Positions 42,697 to 49,740 of a DNA stretch of 64,000 nucleotides are shown here, in pieces. The notes beneath the pieces were generated by a model, which was not told the DNA's origin, did not search any database, and saw only the letters and a program-made list of their open reading frames with translations. Origin of the DNA: Flavobacteriales bacterium (GTDB lineage: Bacteria > Bacteroidota > Bacteroidia > Flavobacteriales_D > Parvicellaceae); the NCBI GenBank assembly GCA_020635565.1, contig JACJZN010000008.1, positions 372,001 to 436,000 on the forward strand, read 5' to 3'. The translations under genes and the position numbers were made by a program. Each line of letters begins with the position of its first letter. Position 1 is the first letter of the stretch.

Positions 42697-43350
42697 ATGG
42701 AAACAAATGAAAATATAAACGTGATGCCCAGAATTGGAGACCAAGCTCCAGATTTTGAGGCGGTGACCACAAAAGGAAAAATAAAATTTTCAGAGTTCGC
42801 AAAAGATAAGTGGACGATATTGTTCTCACACCCAGCAGACTTTACTCCTGTATGTACTACGGAGATGAGTGGGTTTGCATTGAATAAAGATAAGTTCGAT
42901 GTACTGAATACCGAGTTGATGGGGTTGAGTATTGATAGTATTCATTCTCACTTGGCATGGGTAAATAATGTGAAAGAAAAAACTGGAGTTTATTTCGACT
43001 TTCCGATCATTGCAGATATTGATATGAAAGTATCTAAGTTGTATGGGATGTTACAACCTAATGAAAGTGAGACAGCAGCAGTAAGAGCAGTGTTTTTTAT
43101 TGATCCATCTAAGAAGATAAGACTGGTAATGTACTATCCATTAAATGTGGGTAGAAACATGGATGAAATCCTAAGAGCACTAGAGGCCCTTCAAGTATCT
43201 GATGCGAATAAAGTGGCTATGCCATTGAATTGGAGAAACGGAGATAAAGTGATCGTTCCACCGCCAAAGAACTTGGATGAAATGGAAGATAGATTGAATG
43301 ATGACTCATGTGAAAGAATTGACTTTTACTTATGTAAGAGAGATCTATAA
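42697..43350 (+). CDS. Peroxiredoxin, Prx6 (1-Cys) type
   Basis: The 217-residue protein has the peroxidatic motif PADFTPVCTTEM with Cys53 and the long C-terminal extension (MPLNWRNGDKVIVPPPKN) typical of Prx6/AhpC-TSA 1-Cys enzymes. It starts with PRIGDQAPDFEAVTTKGK, the standard opening of the fold. Two further Cys near the C-terminus (SCERIDFYLC) might act as resolving residues, which is inference. It reduces hydrogen peroxide, organic peroxides or peroxynitrite; some peroxiredoxins also act on sulfane sulfur oxidation products. It is the first gene of the sulfide-oxidation locus, has the same operator as the others and ends in a strong terminator. Confidence 0.92.
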   Translation: METNENINVMPRIGDQAPDFEAVTTKGKIKFSEFAKDKWTILFSHPADFTPVCTTEMSGFALNKDKFDVLNTELMGLSIDSIHSHLAWVNNVKEKTGVYFDFPIIADIDMKVSKLYGMLQPNESETAAVRAVFFIDPSKKIRLVMYYPLNVGRNMDEILRALEALQVSDANKVAMPLNWRNGDKVIVPPPKNLDEMEDRLNDDSCERIDFYLCKRDL

Positions 43351-43360
43351 ATCAGAAAAC

Positions 43361-43389
43361 AAAAAAGCCGCTTTATAGCGGCTTTTTTG
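43361..43389 (+). terminator. Terminator after the peroxiredoxin gene
   Basis: AAAAAAGCCGCT pairs with AGCGGCTTTTTT around TTAT. Confidence 0.92.
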
Positions 43390-43402
43390 TTTAAACTACT
43401 CT

Positions 43403-43416
43403 GTAACGAAAGTCAC
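43403..43416. promoter_or_regulatory. Candidate Crp/Fnr-type operator (OprD-like porin)
   Basis: GTAAC-GAAA-GTCAC, one change from the dyad. A perfect -7 element starts 22 bp after it at 43439. Confidence 0.6.
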
Positions 43417-43438
43417 TTTTAGCGCCATGACCAAAATT

Positions 43439-43446
43439 TACTTTTG
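43439..43446 (+). promoter_or_regulatory. -7 element of the OprD-like porin gene
   Basis: TACTTTTG, a perfect TAnnTTTG. It ends 5 bp before the ATG at 43452, so the transcript would be almost leaderless. Confidence 0.6.
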
Positions 43447-43451
43447 AATCC

Positions 43452-44873
43452 ATGATCAATCGAATCCTCATATTTGTTTTTACTGCAATGATGACACAAT
43501 CCGTTTGGGGACAAGAGGATTGTTATAACTACGATCAACATACGCATCCAGAAGATACAATCCATGAGGTGCATAGTGTAAAAGAGTTCTTTACAGGAGG
43601 CAAAGTAGAAGGACACATGAGAAATTACTTCATGGTAACATACAATCAAGGAGATTTGAAGGATTATTGGGCGAATGCTACTGGAGGAGCCTTGTCGTAT
43701 CATACTGACGTCTGGAAAGGATGGCAATTTGGAGTCAAAGGGATATTTACTTTTAATACAGCTTCTTCTGATCTTAATGAATTGGACACTTTGGTGGGGA
43801 AGAGTGCAAAATGGGAAAAGGAATTGTTCGATGTTAGCAGACCTTATGTAACACATGATCTGGACCGTTTGGAAGAGTTGTTTCTCAAGTATCATTTCAG
43901 AAGTTCTTACATAACATTTGGAAAGATTGATATTAATAAAGGCCCGTTGTTGCTTAAAAGAGATGGCAGGATGAAACCTTTTGTATACAAGGGATTATGG
44001 GGTGATATTAAGGAGGTTGACAAAACTACTATTAATGTAGGTTGGATCTATGCGGTATCTTCAAGGGGTATGACAGAGTGGCAAAATCTTTCGGAAGCCA
44101 TAGGGTCAAATAATAATGGGCACCAGCCAGATGGATCATCAGCAGATTATAAGCATCAGGTTCATACGAATGGCTTATTTGTTCTGGGAATTGAAAGAGA
44201 GTTGTCACCTCATCTAAAATTAAAAGGATACGATTATTATTTGAATCATTTGATCAATGTTAATTGGTTGCAACTAGATTATGATAAAGGCTCCTTCTTT
44301 GGAGGGATACAATATGTTTTTGAAGTCGCAGACCCACATCAGAAACATCTGGACTACCAGAATAGGTATTATCAGCCTGATGAACAAGCTCATGTGGTCA
44401 ACGGAATGTTTGGTTTACAGTCTAAGGATAAGAAGATAAAACTTTCGGGAGCCTATTTGCATTCATTTGGCACCGGAAGGTTTATATTTCCTAAGGAACT
44501 GACTAGAGAAGGATTCTATGTTTCTCAACCGAGGAGCTGGGTGGAGGGTTACGCAGATCTCGATGTTTTTGTGGTAAGAGCAGAATTGAGATTTAACAAA
44601 AAGGGATGGTCAAACTGGTCATTTGATACGCGCTTAACTTCTTTTAGTACGGATGGTGTAGATAGTTACAGGAATAATAAATATGGTATGCCATCGTATT
44701 ACCAAGGAACGTTTTTAGTCAATTATAGCCCAAAGAAAGTGATGACTGGTGTTCATTTTACATTTATGTATGTAGCTAAGTATACACCAGAAAAGTTAGA
44801 TTTGACCTATTCACAAACCTTTTACAAAACGAATCTGCATCATTTGAATTTAATCATGAATGTCTACTTTTAG
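43452..44873 (+). CDS. OprD-like outer-membrane porin
   Basis: The 473-residue protein has a signal peptide (MINRILIFVFTAMMTQSVWG) and an alternating-strand barrel pattern. The opening KEFFTGGKVEGHMRNYFMVTYNQGDL is the typical first strand pair of Bacteroidota OprD-family porins, and the chain ends with Phe (NLIMNVYF), the usual barrel insertion signal. OprD-type porins let small substrates, often anions or carboxylates, cross the outer membrane. Here it lies between a peroxiredoxin and a TauE exporter under the same operator type, so passage of a sulfur oxyanion or organic sulfur compound is plausible but not shown. Confidence 0.82.
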   Translation: MINRILIFVFTAMMTQSVWGQEDCYNYDQHTHPEDTIHEVHSVKEFFTGGKVEGHMRNYFMVTYNQGDLKDYWANATGGALSYHTDVWKGWQFGVKGIFTFNTASSDLNELDTLVGKSAKWEKELFDVSRPYVTHDLDRLEELFLKYHFRSSYITFGKIDINKGPLLLKRDGRMKPFVYKGLWGDIKEVDKTTINVGWIYAVSSRGMTEWQNLSEAIGSNNNGHQPDGSSADYKHQVHTNGLFVLGIERELSPHLKLKGYDYYLNHLINVNWLQLDYDKGSFFGGIQYVFEVADPHQKHLDYQNRYYQPDEQAHVVNGMFGLQSKDKKIKLSGAYLHSFGTGRFIFPKELTREGFYVSQPRSWVEGYADLDVFVVRAELRFNKKGWSNWSFDTRLTSFSTDGVDSYRNNKYGMPSYYQGTFLVNYSPKKVMTGVHFTFMYVAKYTPEKLDLTYSQTFYKTNLHHLNLIMNVYF

Positions 44874-44887
44874 GAATAGAATCCTTC

Positions 44888-44901
44888 GTAACTTTTGTTG
44901 C
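44888..44901. promoter_or_regulatory. Candidate Crp/Fnr-type operator (TauE/SafE)
   Basis: GTAAC-TTTT-GTTGC, one change from the dyad, with a perfect -7 element starting 22 bp after it. Confidence 0.6.
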
Positions 44902-44923
44902 AAAGTATCTTTATTCTTGAATA

Positions 44924-44931
44924 TAAATTTG
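44924..44931 (+). promoter_or_regulatory. -7 element of the tauE-like gene
   Basis: TAAATTTG, a perfect TAnnTTTG, 20 bp before the ATG at 44952. Confidence 0.6.
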
Positions 44932-44951
44932 CATTCAACTAATTATAGAAA

Positions 44952-45758
44952 ATGGAATTTTTAGAAATACTTGGATACTTTGGAGCGCTTTTAATCGGAT
45001 TGGTTCTTGGACTGATTGGGGGAGGTGGATCTATACTAACCGTGCCAATCTTGGTTTATATTCTGCATTTTGATACAGATTCAGCTACAGCGTATTCATT
45101 GTTTGTAGTAGGAACTACTGCTCTAGTTGGGGCTATACGAAATGCTCAAAAAGGAATGGTGGATTTCAAAACCGGGGTCATTTTTGCGGTTCCGGCACTT
45201 ACAGCGGTTTATTTGACAAGAAGTTATATCGTTCCGGCAATACCTGATACCTTATTTACGATGGGGGATATCGAAGTAACCAAAAAGATAGGTATCATGG
45301 TGTTCTTTGCCTTGATTATGTTGGCGGCATCTTATTCGATGATCAAAGGCAGAAAGGATGATGGAGATGAAGAAAAAGTGATCCAATACAATTATCCGAT
45401 GATCGTTTTAGAAGGGGTGGTAGTAGGTGTTTTAACAGGAATCGTAGGAGCAGGAGGAGGATTCTTGATCATACCGGCTTTGGTTTTATTGGCTAAGCTT
45501 CCAATGAAAAAGGCCGTAGCGACTTCATTAATGATCATAGCGGTAAAATCTCTATTTGGTTTCCTAGGCGATGTTCAGAATATATCGATCGATTGGACAT
45601 TCCTGATGATCTTTACCTCTCTTTCTGTGGTAGGTATTTTTATTGGGATCTATCTTAATAAGTTCATCGATGGAAAAAAATTGAAAAAGAGTTTTGGATT
45701 CTTTGTCCTTGCAATGGCAGTTTACATTGTATGGATGGAAGTCAAAACAATGATGTAA
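44952..45758 (+). CDS. TauE/SafE family sulfite/organosulfonate exporter
   Basis: The 268-residue polytopic protein has seven to eight spans. The glycine-rich opening GLVLGLIGGGGSILTVPILVY and its internal repeat VVVGVLTGIVGAGGGFLIIPALVLL show the twofold pseudo-symmetry of the TauE/SafE family. The segments MKKAVATSLMIIAVKSLFGF and KTGVIFAVPALTAVYL are also typical. Family members export sulfite or sulfonates such as sulfoacetate; in the S. aureus cst locus a TauE protein is encoded next to CstB. Here it probably removes sulfite made by the persulfide dioxygenase encoded just downstream. It has its own operator and promoter. Confidence 0.88.
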   Translation: MEFLEILGYFGALLIGLVLGLIGGGGSILTVPILVYILHFDTDSATAYSLFVVGTTALVGAIRNAQKGMVDFKTGVIFAVPALTAVYLTRSYIVPAIPDTLFTMGDIEVTKKIGIMVFFALIMLAASYSMIKGRKDDGDEEKVIQYNYPMIVLEGVVVGVLTGIVGAGGGFLIIPALVLLAKLPMKKAVATSLMIIAVKSLFGFLGDVQNISIDWTFLMIFTSLSVVGIFIGIYLNKFIDGKKLKKSFGFFVLAMAVYIVWMEVKTMM

Positions 45759-45768
45759 CCTCAGTTAC
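45755..45768. promoter_or_regulatory. Candidate Crp/Fnr-type operator, distal site (CstB-like gene)
   Basis: GTAAC-CTCA-GTTAC, a perfect dyad that overlaps the tauE stop codon. Its centre is 22 bp upstream of the next site's centre, as at the peroxiredoxin gene. Confidence 0.65.
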
Positions 45769-45776
45769 AAACCTCA

Positions 45777-45790
45777 GTAATTATGGTTAC
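45777..45790. promoter_or_regulatory. Candidate Crp/Fnr-type operator, proximal site (CstB-like gene)
   Basis: GTAAT-TATG-GTTAC, one change from the dyad. The -7 element starts 21 bp after it. Confidence 0.65.
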
Positions 45791-45811
45791 ACACATAAAA
45801 AATACAATGAG

Positions 45812-45819
45812 TAACTTTG
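45812..45819 (+). promoter_or_regulatory. -7 element of the CstB-like gene
   Basis: TAACTTTG, a perfect TAnnTTTG, 33 bp before the ATG at 45853. An ATG at 45817 lies inside it and cannot be the start. Confidence 0.65.
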
Positions 45820-45822
45820 TAT

Positions 45823-45846
45823 CAACAACTTAACAACTTAACAACT
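45823..45846 (+). repeat. Three tandem 8-bp repeats in the 5' untranslated region of the CstB-like gene
   Basis: CAACAACT, TAACAACT and TAACAACT follow directly one after another just after the predicted transcription start and 6 bp before the start codon. Confidence 0.75.
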
Positions 45847-45852
45847 AAAAAA

Positions 45853-47262
45853 ATGAAAATAGAACAAATATACACAGGGTGCTTAGCACAAGGTGCTTAC
45901 TACATTGAAAGTAACGGTGAGGTGGCGATCATCGATCCATTGAGAGAAGTTCAACCATATATTGATATGGCTGAAGAGAATAAAGCTAAGATCAAATACA
46001 TCTTTGAAACCCATTTTCACGCTGACTTTGTTAGTGGTCATGTTACACTTTCAAAGAAAACAGGAGCTCCCATCATTTATGGACCAAATGCGGCTCCAGA
46101 TTTTGACTGCATCGTTGCTACAGATAATCAGGAGTTTAAGCTAGGAGATGTTACGATTAAAGTTTTACACACTCCTGGACACACCATGGAAAGTACTACA
46201 TATCTTCTATTGGATGAAAACGGCAAAGAATATGCGATCTTTAGTGGGGATACACTTTTCTTAGGAGATGTTGGTCGACCTGATCTTGCTCAAAAAGCAG
46301 CAAGTATCACCCAGGAAGAATTGGCAGGTACGCTTTTCGATAGTCTTAGAAATAAAATCATGTCTTTACCGGATGAGGTAATTGTTTACCCTGGACATGG
46401 TGCAGGAAGTGCGTGTGGAAAGAATATGAGTAAAGAAACAGTTGGTTCGATTGGATATGAAAAGGCAAACAACTATGCTTTACGAGCAGATATGTCTAAA
46501 GAAGAATTCGTGAAAGAGGTTACTGATGGTTTGACACCTCCACCTCAATACTTCCCGTTAAACGTGATGTTAAACAAACAAGGGTACGAGGATATTGATG
46601 AGGTATTAGAGAGAGGACAGTCAGCTCTATCACCTGCTGCATTTGAGGTTGCTGCAAACGAGACAGGAGCCGTAGTTCTTGATGTAAGACACCAATCTGA
46701 TTTTGTAAAAGGGTTTGTGCCTAGATCGATTTTTATTGGGATTCAAGGAGGGTTTGCGCCTTGGGTAGGAGCATTGATCGCTGATGTGAAGCAACCAATA
46801 TTACTGATTACTCCAGAGGGAAAATTGGAAGAAACAATTACCAGACTTTCAAGAGTAGGATTCGACAATATTTTAGGATATCTGGAAGGAGGTTTTGAAG
46901 CATGGAAAGCTGCTGGAAAAGAAGTGGATACTATAGAAACGATCTCTGCAGAAGATCTAGCAAAACTGAAGAAGGAGAAGGATGTAAGAATTGTGGATGT
47001 AAGAAAGCCATCTGAATATTTATCAGAGCATGTGGTGGATGCGGTTAATGCGCCTTTGGATTACTTAAATAAGCACATTACTGATTTTGACCCAAATCAA
47101 ACAAATTACATTCATTGTGCTGGAGGATATAGATCTGTGATTGCAGAATCAATTTTAAAATCAAGAGGAATACACAATATCGTAGATATACTTGGTGGTT
47201 TTGGAGCCATCAAGAAAACGGATGCAAAAGTCACAGATTATGTGTGTCCAACAACATTATAA
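45853..47262 (+). CDS. CstB-like persulfide dioxygenase fused to two rhodanese domains
   Basis: The 469-residue protein starts at 45853, after the -7 element. Residues 1-235 are a metallo-beta-lactamase domain of the ETHE1/persulfide-dioxygenase type: THFHADFVSGH (53-63), HTPGHT (106-111), SGDTLFLGDVGRPDL (131-145) and YPGHGAG (179-185). Residues about 260-358 are a rhodanese fold in which the active-site Cys loop reads LLITPEG, so it is inactive. Residues about 365-455 are a second rhodanese with catalytic Cys422 in HCAGGYRS. This three-part order is that of S. aureus CstB, which oxidises persulfides to sulfite and makes thiosulfate. The following rhodanese gene starts 23 bp later. Confidence 0.9.
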   Translation: MKIEQIYTGCLAQGAYYIESNGEVAIIDPLREVQPYIDMAEENKAKIKYIFETHFHADFVSGHVTLSKKTGAPIIYGPNAAPDFDCIVATDNQEFKLGDVTIKVLHTPGHTMESTTYLLLDENGKEYAIFSGDTLFLGDVGRPDLAQKAASITQEELAGTLFDSLRNKIMSLPDEVIVYPGHGAGSACGKNMSKETVGSIGYEKANNYALRADMSKEEFVKEVTDGLTPPPQYFPLNVMLNKQGYEDIDEVLERGQSALSPAAFEVAANETGAVVLDVRHQSDFVKGFVPRSIFIGIQGGFAPWVGALIADVKQPILLITPEGKLEETITRLSRVGFDNILGYLEGGFEAWKAAGKEVDTIETISAEDLAKLKKEKDVRIVDVRKPSEYLSEHVVDAVNAPLDYLNKHITDFDPNQTNYIHCAGGYRSVIAESILKSRGIHNIVDILGGFGAIKKTDAKVTDYVCPTTL

Positions 47263-47285
47263 TTAATAAGAAAAAAGGAAGAAAA

Positions 47286-47606
47286 ATGAGAGATTTAACA
47301 AGAGACAATTGGAAAGAGGCGATCAAGAATGATCCTAATGCGGTGATTCTTGACGTAAGAACACCAGGAGAATGGAGAGAAGGAGTACAACCTAATGCTG
47401 TATTACTTGACTTTTTTGATGGTGGAGGATTTATGGCTGGAATTCAGTCAATGGACAAGTCCAAGAATTATTACGTGTACTGTAGATCGGGAGGAAGAAG
47501 TTCTAGTGCTTGTGGATTGCTAGAAAGTCAAGGATTTGCGAATACATTTAATTTGCTTGGAGGTATGATGAGTTGGGATGGAGAAGTAGTGGCTCCTTCA
47601 ATGTAA
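47286..47606 (+). CDS. Single-domain rhodanese (thiosulfate/persulfide sulfurtransferase)
   Basis: The ATG at 47286 gives 106 residues; an ATG at 47244 lies inside the preceding gene. The protein is one complete rhodanese domain with VILDVRTPGEW and the six-residue active loop CRSGGR starting at Cys66. Such proteins carry a persulfide on Cys and move sulfane sulfur between donors and acceptors. It is co-transcribed with the CstB-like gene, as no promoter lies between them, and ends at a strong terminator. It probably delivers sulfane sulfur made by the sulfide:quinone reductase to the dioxygenase. Confidence 0.92.
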   Translation: MRDLTRDNWKEAIKNDPNAVILDVRTPGEWREGVQPNAVLLDFFDGGGFMAGIQSMDKSKNYYVYCRSGGRSSSACGLLESQGFANTFNLLGGMMSWDGEVVAPSM

Positions 47607-47628
47607 AAAATAGTTTATTGTTGTAGTG

Positions 47629-47655
47629 AAAGGCGGTTAAAAACCGCCTTTTTTC
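47629..47655 (+). terminator. Terminator after the rhodanese gene
   Basis: AAAGGCGGTT pairs with AACCGCCTTT around AAA and runs into a T tract. Confidence 0.9.
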
Positions 47656-47660
47656 GTTCT

Positions 47661-47674
47661 GTTACTTTGGTTAC
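47661..47674. promoter_or_regulatory. Candidate Crp/Fnr-type operator (sulfide:quinone oxidoreductase)
   Basis: GTTAC-TTTG-GTTAC, one change from the dyad GTAAC-N4-GTTAC. The -7-like element starts 22 bp after it. Confidence 0.6.
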
Positions 47675-47696
47675 ATGCATTAACGTGTGTCTTCAC

Positions 47697-47704
47697 TAAC
47701 TTAG
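47697..47704 (+). promoter_or_regulatory. -7 element of the sulfide:quinone oxidoreductase gene
   Basis: TAACTTAG, one change from TAnnTTTG, 22 bp before the ATG at 47727. Confidence 0.5.
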
Positions 47705-47726
47705 TGAGCAACAAAAACTTAGAATT

Positions 47727-48974
47727 ATGAAAAAACTAGTAATAATTGGAGGAGGAACAGGAGGAATCATGACGGCAGCACAATTTCTCAGGAAGGGAAA
47801 TGTGGCTGTTACCGTAATAGAGCCAGCGGAGTATCATTATTATCAACCAGCGTGGACATTGGTTGGGGCTAACGCATATGATTATGAAAAGACAAAGAGA
47901 AGAATGGCTGATGTAATGCCTAGTGGAGTGGAATGGATCAAGGAATATGCAGAAAGATTGGAGCCAGCAAGTAATAAAGTTATTCTGAAGAGTGGTAAAG
48001 AAGTTGCATATGACTACTTGGTTCTCAGTCCCGGATTGGTGATGGATTTGGATGGTATTGAAGGGTTGCGTGAGGCAATTGATAAAGGGGTTGTTTGTAG
48101 TAATTATACTGACCCTAAACATACTTGGGAGGTACTAAGAAATTTTAAAGGTGGAAATGCTGTTTTTACACAACCAACAACTCCAATCAAATGTGGTGGA
48201 GCACCTCAAAAAATTGCTTATTTGGCAGCGGATTACTTTAGAAAGAAAGGAATTTCAGACAAAACGAATGTGATATTTGCCACTCCAGGTGGAGTCATCT
48301 TTGGGGTTAAACCAGTTAGAGAAACCTTAGAGAAAGTTATAGCGAATTATGGGATTCACTTTAAGCCTCATTACGCTCCTGTAAAAATTGATGTTGCTAA
48401 TAAGGTTGTGACGTTCAAATGGACTCAGACAGGAGAAAATCAATGTGTGGTGAATGAGGATAAATTAGGTGAGAAAATGTCTGGAGAACAGATTATTGAA
48501 ATGCCGTTTGATATGCTTCATCTTGCACCACCACAAGCAGCACCTGCTTTTATTAAAAATTCTGAGCTGGCAAATGCAGCCGGTTGGTTGGACGTAGATA
48601 CAGGAACTTTACAACATAAGAAATATCCAAACATTTTTGGAATTGGGGATGCAGCGGCATTGCCCACCGCGAAAACAGGAGCAGCGATTCGTAAGCAAGT
48701 TCCAGTAGTTGTAGAGAATATCACCAGATTGATTAAAAGTCAGGCATTGAGTGATAAGAAATATAATGGATATTCTTCATGTCCATTGGTTACTGGCTAC
48801 GGTAAAATGGTGTTAGCCGAGTTTGATTACGATAGCAATTTTACACCAGATCCAAAATTGAAGCAAATGCTCATCAAGGACTCTTCAAAAGAACATTGGA
48901 GATTATGGATTCTTAAGAAGTTTATCTTACCAAGATTGTATTGGAACAAAATGCTAAAAGGTATTGATGTATAA
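47727..48974 (+). CDS. sqr: Sulfide:quinone oxidoreductase, type II
   Basis: The 415-residue flavoprotein begins with the FAD-binding motif IIGGGTGGI (residues 6-14). The two cysteines of type II (HMT2/SQRDL-like) enzymes are in IKCGGAPQK (Cys156) and YSSCPLVT (Cys352), and GIGDAAALPTAKTGAA is the second FAD segment. The C-terminal WILKKFILPRLYWNKML is an amphipathic membrane-binding end. The enzyme oxidises sulfide to a persulfide or polysulfide and passes electrons to the quinone pool. The persulfide would be handled by the rhodanese and CstB-like dioxygenase encoded just upstream. It is transcribed from its own promoter with the shared operator. Confidence 0.9.
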   Translation: MKKLVIIGGGTGGIMTAAQFLRKGNVAVTVIEPAEYHYYQPAWTLVGANAYDYEKTKRRMADVMPSGVEWIKEYAERLEPASNKVILKSGKEVAYDYLVLSPGLVMDLDGIEGLREAIDKGVVCSNYTDPKHTWEVLRNFKGGNAVFTQPTTPIKCGGAPQKIAYLAADYFRKKGISDKTNVIFATPGGVIFGVKPVRETLEKVIANYGIHFKPHYAPVKIDVANKVVTFKWTQTGENQCVVNEDKLGEKMSGEQIIEMPFDMLHLAPPQAAPAFIKNSELANAAGWLDVDTGTLQHKKYPNIFGIGDAAALPTAKTGAAIRKQVPVVVENITRLIKSQALSDKKYNGYSSCPLVTGYGKMVLAEFDYDSNFTPDPKLKQMLIKDSSKEHWRLWILKKFILPRLYWNKMLKGIDV

Positions 48975-48980
48975 GATTGA

Positions 48981-49005
48981 AAGGAGCTATTTAGCTCCTT
49001 TTTTT
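48981..49005 (+). terminator. Terminator after the sulfide:quinone oxidoreductase gene
   Basis: AAGGAGCT pairs with AGCTCCTT around ATTT, followed by a T run. Confidence 0.88.
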
Positions 49006-49009
49006 ATGC

Positions 49010-49048
49010 AAAAAAAATCCTGACACTCCATATGGAGTGTCAGGATTA
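49010..49048 (-). terminator. Terminator after rplT, a perfect 32-bp palindrome
   Basis: From 49017 to 49048 the sequence AATCCTGACACTCCA and its exact complement meet at a TA centre. The plus-strand A run at 49010-49016 gives a T tract for the leftward transcript. Confidence 0.88.
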
Positions 49049-49074
49049 AAAGCAATAACCTGTTCGGTAATAAA

Positions 49075-49419
49075 TTATTTAACTGCGTCTACAACAGCCT
49101 TGAATGCTTCAGGATGATTCATTGCAAGGTCAGCTAGAACTTTACGGTTCAAATTGATTTCAGTTTTGCTCAATTTCCCCATAAACTCAGAATAACTCAT
49201 TCCGTGTTGACGAGCACCAGCATTAATTCTTGCGATCCATAAAGAACGGAATGTTCTCTTTTTGTTTTTTCTGTCTCTGTATGCGTATACAAGACCTTTT
49301 TCCACAGAGTTTTTAGCTACTGTGTATACATTTTTTCTTCTTCCAAACGAACCTTTGGCTAATTTGAAAATCTTTTTTCTTCTAGCTCTTGAAGCTACTC
49401 TATTCTTTGCTCTTGGCAT
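49075..49419 (-). CDS. rplT: Ribosomal protein L20
   Basis: The 114-residue basic protein begins MPRAKNRVASRARRKKIFKLAKG and contains FGRRKNVYTVAKNSVEKGLVYAYRDRK and ARQHGMSYSEFM, standard L20 segments. It binds 23S rRNA early in large-subunit assembly. It is the last gene of the thrS-infC-rpmI-rplT unit, 104 bp after rpmI. No clear L20 autoregulatory pseudoknot was identified in that gap. Confidence 0.97.
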   Translation of the reverse strand: MPRAKNRVASRARRKKIFKLAKGSFGRRKNVYTVAKNSVEKGLVYAYRDRKNKKRTFRSLWIARINAGARQHGMSYSEFMGKLSKTEINLNRKVLADLAMNHPEAFKAVVDAVK

Positions 49420-49523
49420 AATTTTAAGTTTTTTGACGATCAGTGAGTTATTTTTTCAAACTACTTGGCTACTGATAATCGGGTTAACAATTTAAATAAA
49501 CCTGATAGCACTTTGCTATCTAA

Positions 49524-49718
49524 TTAAGCACATAACTGCTTTTTCACGCTTGCTACGTCCTCTTTACTAATCAATCCAGTTTTAGTAAGATTTCTCTTTC
49601 TTTTTGTAGATTTCTTAGTTAAGATATGGCTTTTAAAAGCGTGCTTTCTTTTGATCTTTCCAGAACCTGTGAATTTAAATCTCTTCTTGGCGCTGGATAC
49701 TGTTTTCATTTTAGGCAT
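49524..49718 (-). CDS. rpmI: Ribosomal protein L35
   Basis: The 64-residue very basic protein reads MPKMKTVSSAKKRFKFTGSGKIKRKHAFKSH, the typical L35 start with KHAFKSHILTKKSTKRKR. It is 22 bp downstream of infC in the usual order. Confidence 0.97.
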   Translation of the reverse strand: MPKMKTVSSAKKRFKFTGSGKIKRKHAFKSHILTKKSTKRKRNLTKTGLISKEDVASVKKQLCA

Positions 49719-49740
49719 CTCTCAACTTTATTTATGGTTA

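Noticed and set aside
43419..43895. Minus-strand frame of 158 codons overlapping the porin gene
   Set aside because: The plus-strand frame has a signal peptide, promoter and family match; the minus frame has none.
47736..48122. Minus-strand frame of 128 codons inside sqr
   Set aside because: Cys- and Ile-rich shadow of a well-recognised flavoprotein gene.
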